Of a stretch of 19,000 bases of DNA, positions 14,816 to 19,000 are shown one piece after another (position 1 is the stretch's first letter; every line of letters begins with the position of its first letter). This DNA is from an uncultured Oscillospiraceae bacterium (lineage in GTDB: Bacteria; Bacillota; Clostridia; Oscillospirales; Oscillospiraceae). The notes under the pieces are model-generated. The model did no database searches, was not told the DNA's origin, and saw nothing but the letters and a program-made list of their open reading frames with translations. The stretch spans positions 1 through 19,000 of the forward strand of contig CAKTPM010000026.1 in the NCBI GenBank assembly GCA_934591705.1, given 5' to 3'. The translations under genes were made by a program, and so were the position numbers.

Positions 14816-15011
14816 ATGTCTGGATTTCCTGATTTCAATGGTGATGGCCGCGTGGATGGCAGGGACTATTTCATTTGGAACGAGCTAAGCAACGGCGGCT
14901 CCAACGGGGCACCCCCCCGGCGGAAACAGTGGCTGCGGATGCGGAACGGCGCTTATGCTCTTGCTTGCGGGCGGTGTGGTTTTCGTTGCGGGAAAGCTCT
15001 TTGGCCTGTAA
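14816..15011 (+). pseudogene. Small EF-hand and membrane-anchor protein, frame broken at C7
   Basis: After GAGGAGG, the ATG at 14816 opens MSGFPDFNGDGRVDGRDYFI, with a perfect calcium loop (DFNGDGRVDGRD) near residues 6-17, then WNELSNGGSNGAPP. As written the frame runs to 15079 (87 aa) through Arg/Cys-rich sequence of no evident sense. One C fewer in the seven-C run at 14912-14918 would continue instead as GGNSGCGCGTALMLLLAGG and VVFVAGKLFGL, ending at TAA 15009-15011. That gives a 64-residue protein with a clean C-terminal membrane helix. I therefore think the ancestral product is an extracellular or cytoplasmic-face calcium loop tethered by a tail anchor. The break may be a mutation, phase variation, ribosomal slippage or a base-calling error. 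Confidence 0.7.
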
Positions 15012-15077
15012 CTGCACCGGCGACAAGGACAGACGAGCGGCAAAAGCTTTACCCTTCCGTCTTGGGCGAAGTTCATT

Positions 15078-15109
15078 AAAAAGGCAGTTGCTTCAGCAAC
15101 TGCCTTTTT
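15078..15109 (+). terminator. Terminator at the host side of the att site
   Basis: AAAAAGGCAGTTGC (15078-15091), loop TTCA, GCAACTGCCTTTTT (15096-15109) is a perfect 14-bp stem with A5 and T5 flanks, so it can work in both directions. It abuts the tRNA fragment. Confidence 0.9.
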
Positions 15110-15110
15110 A

Positions 15111-15155
15111 TGGTCCGAGTGGGGCGACTCGAACGCCCGGTCTCTTGAACCCAAA
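15111..15155 (-). other. tRNA-Pro(UGG) 3' fragment, probable att site of an island
   Basis: Read on the minus strand: anticodon loop TTTGGGT (anticodon TGG), TCAAG, variable loop AGACC, T arm GGGCG-TTCGAGT-CGCCC, acceptor 3' strand CACTCGG, discriminator A and CCA. The 5' strand of the anticodon stem, the D arm and the 5' acceptor strand are absent; the sequence beyond 15155 does not pair. A tRNA 3' end without its 5' half is the classic footprint of tyrosine-recombinase integration. Orientation puts the host at lower coordinates and the element at higher ones, where recombinase genes begin 430 bases away. Confidence 0.82.
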
Positions 15156-15586
15156 CCTATGTCTGAACCTTCAGCGAGGACTCTTGCACCCTCTTTGGCG
15201 CTTTCCGTCGCTCCTGCGGTTCCTCTTTGAAACTCATTTGCCCTGTTCGTTTCAGGTACCGCTTCCGTCTTTTGGGATTTGTATGGGATGAAATTCTGTA
15301 TATTAAAAGTGCTTCCGACCAGATTTGCCCCTGCATCCGCCGGGCCTATCGCAGAGAACGACTCAGAAATTGCGCCGCATAAACAAAGAAATAAGCCCGG
15401 CAAGGGGATTCTTATAAGGCTGTAAAACCGGATTTTTGTCATGTGATTAGCAATTGACAAGAATGACAAGAAAGATTGCCATCGGCAGCGTCTGGAACAG
15501 TGGTTTTCCTGCAAATGTTCCGTTCTTTTCAGTAGCTATTTCCTGCTTTCTGTGATATTGTTCGTTTGCCAAAAGGAGGCGATGAT
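15156..15586. other. Non-coding end of the integrated element
   Basis: I see no gene here. It contains one copy of a 33-bp direct repeat (15362-15394), a possible weak promoter (TTGTCA at 15436, AAGAAT at 15459) and the tandem TGACAAGAATGACAAGAA near 15456, which could be recombinase arm sites. Such sites usually lie between an att core and its recombinase gene. Confidence 0.45.
15362..15394 (+). repeat. 33-bp direct repeat, copy 1
   Basis: It matches 18456-18488 at 32 of 33 positions; the shared core begins AAATTGCGCCGCATAAACAA at 15367. The two copies bracket the recombinase operon, about 3.1 kb apart. Confidence 0.9.
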
Positions 15587-16300
15587 ATGCAGAAAGAAAA
15601 TAATCTCACGGTCGGGCAATGGTGCGGCCGGTGGTTCACCGCCAACCGCCATAAATGGAACGGCAACACCGAGGGCGGGTACCGCAATCTGATTTACAGC
15701 TACATCCTCCCCGGCATCGGAAGTGTGGCTCTCTCTGACCTGACAAAGCAGACAATCACCGATTTCTACGACAGCCTGCAGAGCCGGGGACTCAGTGCCA
15801 GAAGTGTGTGGTGCGTCCACCTGCTCCTGCGGCGGTGCATGGACGAAGCGGCACGGGACCAACTCATTCCCTACAACCCGGTGCGGCTCTGCCGGGAACC
15901 CAGGGCAGCGGAATACCAAGCAGCCCCGCTGCGCCTGGGACAGCTTCAGCGTTACCTGAACGCAGCGGAAAAGCTCGGCGTGCTCCCCCTCATCTACACA
16001 GGACTATCAAGCGGCCTGCGGCAATGTGAACTGATCACCTTGTCGTGGGCCGATTTTCATGTCCGCTACAGGTACATCCCCAAGGGTCAACGGTTGCTGA
16101 TGCTCAACGCCAAAGCAGAACATCTCCTGAAGCAGATACCGGAAACTGACTTGCCGTATGTGTTCCTCAATCCCAAAACCGGAGCGCCGTATAAGCTATA
16201 CGAGTTCTACTATCTACACAAGAAAATCCTGAAACAGGCCAGGCTCCCGTGGGTAGCCTTTCGGGATCTGCAGTGCCAATGCATGGAGGTGGGAATATGA
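15587..16300 (+). CDS. Tyrosine recombinase, C-terminally truncated
   Basis: The ATG at 15587 lies seven bases after AAAAGGAGG. The 237-aa product has a core-binding domain (LTVGQWCGRWF.. to residue 110) and the first part of a catalytic domain with the box I arginine in SSGLRQCELITLSW. The chain ends with AFRDLQCQCMEVGI at the very point where the second recombinase has FTDLRHTCAVL. It therefore lacks the HxxR motif, the second His and the nucleophilic Tyr, and cannot cut DNA by the normal route. Its stop overlaps the start of the second gene (ATGA), so the two are translationally coupled. It may be a directionality partner or DNA-binding subunit, or a decayed duplicate; the intact RBS and frame favour a kept function. 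Confidence 0.85.
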   Translation: MQKENNLTVGQWCGRWFTANRHKWNGNTEGGYRNLIYSYILPGIGSVALSDLTKQTITDFYDSLQSRGLSARSVWCVHLLLRRCMDEAARDQLIPYNPVRLCREPRAAEYQAAPLRLGQLQRYLNAAEKLGVLPLIYTGLSSGLRQCELITLSWADFHVRYRYIPKGQRLLMLNAKAEHLLKQIPETDLPYVFLNPKTGAPYKLYEFYYLHKKILKQARLPWVAFRDLQCQCMEVGI

Positions 16301-17256
16301 CACTTCGGGAATACATCAGCTTCTGGCAGGAAACCTATGATAAGTTCCAGAGCAGACCGACCACCTATGCGGCACACAACTATGTATTCAAGAACCATAT
16401 TCTCCCCGGCTTGGGAGATATACCGCTCTCTGAATTGACATCGGAGATGGTCGGAGAATTTCTGGAGGAACGGCGGCGCTTCGGCAATCATCGACCCGGC
16501 AGCTCTGGCTTGGGGGAAGAAACCATGCGGCACATCCACCGCCTGCTGCAGCAATGCTTGGATCAAGCCATACGGGATGGCCTGATTGGCGATAATCCTG
16601 CCAGAGCGTTCCACTACTCCAAGCCAAAGAAAGTCAATGCCAATGTGCTGACGCCGCTGGAGATGGAGGATTATCTGGATGCGGCAGAACGGCTGGGCTA
16701 CCTCCCGATGTTCATGCTGGCCTTAACGGCTGGCCTGCGGCAGGGTGAGCTCATCGCCCTGAAATGGGATGACCTCAATGTAAAAAACAGGACGCTGACC
16801 ATATCAGAGCAGCGCTCTGTAGAACGGCGGGAACTGATCGAATATGGCTCGGAAACGAGAACAATAACCTTGGCATTGGAGGTGGTCGACCTCCTGATCA
16901 TGGAACACGCCAAGCATCCAAACAGTCCGCTGATGTTCATGCATCCGGCTACGCAGAGGCCCTATTCGCCGCAGATGGTGCGCCGGATGCATAATGAGAT
17001 CATCAAGGAGGCGGGGCTTGACCACATCCGATTCACAGATCTCCGGCACACCTGCGCCGTTCTATCTCTGCGGAACGGCATGGAAACCAAGGCACTGGCA
17101 CGGATGCTGGGACATTACCGACCATCGATAACCCGGCAGAACTATGAACCTTACCTGCCGCACAAGGTGCAAAAGGATGAAGATGTACCAAACGAAGCCA
17201 CTCAGGGCGAGCTTCAGCAGGCGGCAAATGTTCTGGATACTCTTCTGAAATTCTGA
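16297..17256 (+). CDS. Tyrosine recombinase/integrase, complete
   Basis: The ATG at 16297 overlaps the previous stop as ATGA and has GGAGG seven bases upstream. The product is 319 aa. The N-terminal SAM-like core-binding domain (LREYISFWQETYDKF, to about 115) is followed by a catalytic domain with box I Arg in TAGLRQGELIALKWDD, the HxxR of DLRHTCAVL (preceded by IRFT), the GHYRPSITRQNYEPY segment with the third His and the nucleophilic Tyr. All catalytic elements are present. It probably integrates and excises the element at the tRNA-Pro site; the att fragment is 1.1 kb upstream. The downstream DUF6809-like genes follow after 54 bases on the same strand. Confidence 0.93.
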   Translation: MTLREYISFWQETYDKFQSRPTTYAAHNYVFKNHILPGLGDIPLSELTSEMVGEFLEERRRFGNHRPGSSGLGEETMRHIHRLLQQCLDQAIRDGLIGDNPARAFHYSKPKKVNANVLTPLEMEDYLDAAERLGYLPMFMLALTAGLRQGELIALKWDDLNVKNRTLTISEQRSVERRELIEYGSETRTITLALEVVDLLIMEHAKHPNSPLMFMHPATQRPYSPQMVRRMHNEIIKEAGLDHIRFTDLRHTCAVLSLRNGMETKALARMLGHYRPSITRQNYEPYLPHKVQKDEDVPNEATQGELQQAANVLDTLLKF

Positions 17257-17310
17257 TAGCTATTCCGCAAAATGTGTGGTATATGTTTGTGTCACAAGGA
17301 GGCGAAGCCC

Positions 17311-17643
17311 ATGAAATACAAGCTGATCAAAGGACTATATGACTGCTTCTACACTCCGCCGGAACTTTCAGAACCCCGGCAAGAAATAGAGGATTGCCAC
17401 AAGGCTTTGATTGAGGTGCTGGAGAAACCCGAACGTAGGCTGGTGCTCCAGATTATCGATGCCAAGGACCGCATTGCCGAAGACACTTCCATCGACAGTT
17501 TCATCTCCGGATTTACACTGGCGTGGAAGCTGTCCGCAGAACTGAATAATTGTGAAAACGAGTGCTTAGCCTCCTGTCAAACCGGGAGACTGGGCACTCG
17601 TTTCATATCTCAAAAGGAACATCATAAGGAGGAAACTACATGA
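17311..17643 (+). CDS. DUF6809-like small protein, copy A
   Basis: The ATG at 17311 lies eight bases after AAGGAGG. The 110-aa product is acidic and helical, with no signal peptide or membrane segment. The pattern EDCHKALIEVLEKPERRLVLQ.. followed by SIDSFISGFTLAWKLSAEL resembles the small family I know as DUF6809, common on Clostridial elements and of unknown function. A Cys-containing tail (NNCENECLASCQTG) is extra relative to copy B. It is probably cotranscribed with the recombinases and coupled to the next gene through an ATGA overlap. Confidence 0.7.
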   Translation: MKYKLIKGLYDCFYTPPELSEPRQEIEDCHKALIEVLEKPERRLVLQIIDAKDRIAEDTSIDSFISGFTLAWKLSAELNNCENECLASCQTGRLGTRFISQKEHHKEETT

Positions 17644-17951
17644 GAGATAAACTATGGCGAGCGGTGTATGATCGATTTCACAAACCGCAGACCAATCCTG
17701 AAAAAAAGAAAGAAAATGTGGAGCGGTATCATGCGATGGTGAAAATGATGGCGGCTATCGAACGACAAAACCTGCTTCAAATTGCGGAAGACAAGAATCT
17801 TCTCAATAATGATGCAGACCTTGATAGCTTTATCGACGGGCTTGAGACAGCTCTGATAATTTCTATGTTAGTCGAAGATGACACAAACGAATTCATGCGC
17901 TCTGGTAAAACGCCGCAGGGCATAAGAAAATTTACATTGGGAGGAGAATGA
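17640..17951 (+). CDS. DUF6809-like small protein, copy B
   Basis: The start ATG overlaps the stop of copy A (ATGA), with AAGGAGG before it. The 103-aa product has the same plan as copy A: an N-terminal LWRAVYDRFHKP (compare LIKGLYDCFYTP), a central helix ending in QNLLQIAEDKN and DLDSFIDGLETALIISMLVE. Sequence identity is low but the order of motifs is kept, so the two are diverged tandem paralogues that could form a heteromer. The function is unknown. Confidence 0.7.
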   Translation: MRDKLWRAVYDRFHKPQTNPEKKKENVERYHAMVKMMAAIERQNLLQIAEDKNLLNNDADLDSFIDGLETALIISMLVEDDTNEFMRSGKTPQGIRKFTLGGE

Positions 17952-18454
17952 ATGAAATGAAAAGGAGATTCATCGTTACTACTGCAATCACCGCCTGCCT
18001 CGCCCTGTGTGCCGCCGTGTGGCCACAGACCGAAAAGGTCGAGAAAACACCCACACCGAGCGAAACGACCGCCGTGATCGCTCCACAGCCGACGCTTCCG
18101 GAAGCAGAGAAACCGGTGCTGCCAGTGGTAACAGAAAAGAAAGAAACGGAAATGCCGGAAACTAAATCAGCCCCGGAAACAACCACTGAGGAGCTACCCG
18201 TCCCTGCACCGGAAATAGAAGATGAACCCGTGGCAGAACAGAAATCTGCACCTCCTACGCAGACAGATCCCACCCCGGTACAGCCCGCGCAACTTGAACC
18301 AAAAACGGCACCGGAGTCAATAGCTAATGATAACGAACTGGCGGATATGGTCTATGTCCCCGGCTTTGGCTGGATAGAAAGCCAGGGACCCAACCAAGTC
18401 GAGTACGCCGAGGATATGTACGAAAACGGCAACAAAATCGGCATCATGGGCTGA
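17948..18454 (+). CDS. DUF6550-like secreted or membrane-anchored protein
   Basis: The ATG at 17948 overlaps the previous stop (ATGA), but GGGAGG is only three bases away; the ATG at 17957 (MKRRF) gives a ten-base spacer from AGGAG and is an equally good start. The product of 168 or 165 aa has a basic and hydrophobic N-terminus (signal or anchor to about residue 25), 100 residues of Pro/Glu/Thr-rich linker, and a compact conserved end with MVYVPGFGWIESQGPNQVEY and AEDMYENGNKIGIMG. I recall this ending from the DUF6550 family of Clostridial elements. The shape suggests a wall-spanning stalk presenting a small domain. A partner or function is not known. Confidence 0.7.
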   Translation: MNEMKRRFIVTTAITACLALCAAVWPQTEKVEKTPTPSETTAVIAPQPTLPEAEKPVLPVVTEKKETEMPETKSAPETTTEELPVPAPEIEDEPVAEQKSAPPTQTDPTPVQPAQLEPKTAPESIANDNELADMVYVPGFGWIESQGPNQVEYAEDMYENGNKIGIMG

Positions 18455-18455
18455 C

Positions 18456-18488
18456 CTCAAAAATTGCGCCGCATAAACAAAGAAATAA
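18456..18488 (+). repeat. 33-bp direct repeat, copy 2
   Basis: It is the partner of 15362-15394 with one mismatch. It starts just past the stop of the DUF6550-like gene and runs into the left arm of the following hairpin. Confidence 0.9.
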
Positions 18489-18522
18489 CCGCAGGAGAGC
18501 AAAAAAGCATTCCTGCGGTTAT
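18485..18522 (+). terminator. Hairpin after the recombinase operon, terminator-like
   Basis: ATAACCGCAGGA (18485-18496) pairs perfectly with TCCTGCGGTTAT (18511-18522) around a 14-base A-rich loop. The sequence after it is CCTTTGCC, so a U-run is poor. It lies 31 bases after the last stop of the operon. Confidence 0.6.
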
Positions 18523-18593
18523 CCTTTGCCAGTTTATAATTCAAAATCTCTCGTCTGGAAAGGACATCACGAATCTGAAAATTGGATTTTCAA

Positions 18594-18622
18594 TAGACAA
18601 ACTGAAGCTGCTGTGTTAGAAT
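18594..18622 (+). promoter_or_regulatory. Promoter of the XRE/AlbA_2 gene pair
   Basis: TAGACA (18594-18599), 17 bp, TAGAAT (18617-18622). The start predicted near 18629 leaves a 33-base leader with GAGG before the ATG at 18662. Confidence 0.6.
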
Positions 18623-18661
18623 TAACCCGTATTAGTGTATACTCTGACACGAGGTGTTACG

Positions 18662-18877
18662 ATGACGATTTGTTATAATAAGCTGTGGAAACTCCTGATT
18701 GATAAAAACATGAAAAAGAAGGATCTCCGCTTAGCCACTGGTATGTCCACCACCGCCCTTGCCAAACTGGGCAAGAATCAGCATGTCAGTACAGAAATCC
18801 TGACGAAAATCTGTACCGTGCTGGATTGCGACTTCTGCGATATCATAGAGCTCGTAAAGGAGGAAAACCATGATTGA
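18662..18877 (+). CDS. Small XRE-family (HTH_26-type) regulator
   Basis: The ATG at 18662 follows GAGG by about eight bases; in-frame codons from 18635 lack an RBS. The 71-aa product is a lone Cro/CI-type helix-turn-helix: YNKLWKLLIDKNMKKKDLRLATGMSTTALAKLGKN and then LTKICTVLDCDFCDIIELV, the typical HTH_26 layout. There is no sensor domain. Its stop overlaps the start of the AlbA_2 gene by eight bases, so the two are coupled. It probably represses its own promoter and hence its partner. Confidence 0.92.
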   Translation: MTICYNKLWKLLIDKNMKKKDLRLATGMSTTALAKLGKNQHVSTEILTKICTVLDCDFCDIIELVKEENHD

Positions 18878-19000
18878 CTTTTCCAAAATCGAGCAGTATC
18901 GGGAGAACAACCGCATTGAGGCAAAGAAAGCCCTTGGCGGTCTGCCCAAAAGCATTTGGGAAACCTACTCTGCCTTCGCCAATACCCACGGCGGCATTAT
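18870..19000 (+). CDS. AlbA_2 (Schlafen-type) domain protein, N-terminal part only
   Basis: The ATG at 18870 has AAAGGAGG upstream and overlaps the XRE stop. The 43 residues in the window include ENNRIEAKKALGGLPKSIWE and TYSAFANTHGGI. This is the start of an AlbA_2 (PF04326) domain, found in putative transcriptional regulators and Schlafen-like nucleic-acid-binding proteins that often carry a C-terminal ATPase-like or winged-helix part. The rest lies beyond the right edge. Pairing with a small XRE protein on an integrated element is suggestive of a regulated defence or maintenance pair, but this is inference. Confidence 0.8.
   Translation, partial: MIDFSKIEQYRENNRIEAKKALGGLPKSIWETYSAFANTHGGI

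Noticed and set aside
15111..15190. A complete tRNA gene
   Set aside because: Only the 3' part pairs as a tRNA; the sequence beyond 15155 supplies neither the anticodon-stem partner nor D arm nor 5' acceptor strand.
1..19000. CRISPR array or insertion-sequence transposase
   Set aside because: No regularly spaced repeats and no DDE transposase-like frame were seen; the only mobility genes are tyrosine recombinases.

Overview
The window looks like chromosome of a gut-type, Gram-positive anaerobic Firmicute, most probably an Oscillospiraceae-like Clostridium. The evidence is an SPKTG-type sortase signal, type I dockerins and a cohesin-like domain, an ECF-transporter S component, GC-rich coding DNA with AGGAGG ribosome binding sites, and a mobile element carrying gene families typical of that group. 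This assignment rests on gene content, not on a phylogenetic marker.

Positions 1-9430 are a cell-surface and secretome region. It holds the end of a very large Ig-repeat protein with a sortase signal, a secreted transglutaminase-like protein ending in a dockerin, a 5-formyltetrahydrofolate cyclo-ligase that looks like an unrelated housekeeping gene, and a divergent pair: a phage-lysozyme-like protein with a dockerin and a cohesin-like plus dockerin protein. The divergent pair shares a short intergenic region in which two near-consensus promoters stand back to back. Together these suggest a non-cellulolytic use of cohesin-dockerin pairing at the cell wall. Positions 9430-13200 are ordinary metabolism: a signal-less 5'-nucleotidase family enzyme, an ECF S component whose -35 element lies inside a perfect dyad, and a divergent two-gene unit (YczE-like membrane protein, Spx/ArsC-like protein) whose leader contains a terminator-like hairpin.

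Positions 13200-15110 are a worn, lower-GC stretch. It has a micro-ORF resembling the start of a VWA-domain gene running into an 18-bp perfect hairpin, an orphan EF-hand protein, a fragment of a second YczE-like gene, and a small EF-hand/membrane protein whose frame is broken in a run of seven C.

At 15111-15155 lies the 3' part of a tRNA-Pro(UGG) gene with CCA but without its 5' half. Its orientation places the element to the right, where a coupled pair of tyrosine recombinase genes begins (the first lacks its catalytic C-terminus). They are followed by two DUF6809-like genes, a DUF6550-like secreted protein, a small XRE regulator and the start of an AlbA_2 (Schlafen-type) protein. This is best read as one end of a genomic island integrated in tRNA-Pro, running off the right edge. 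A 33-bp direct repeat brackets the recombinase operon and may mark a nested module.
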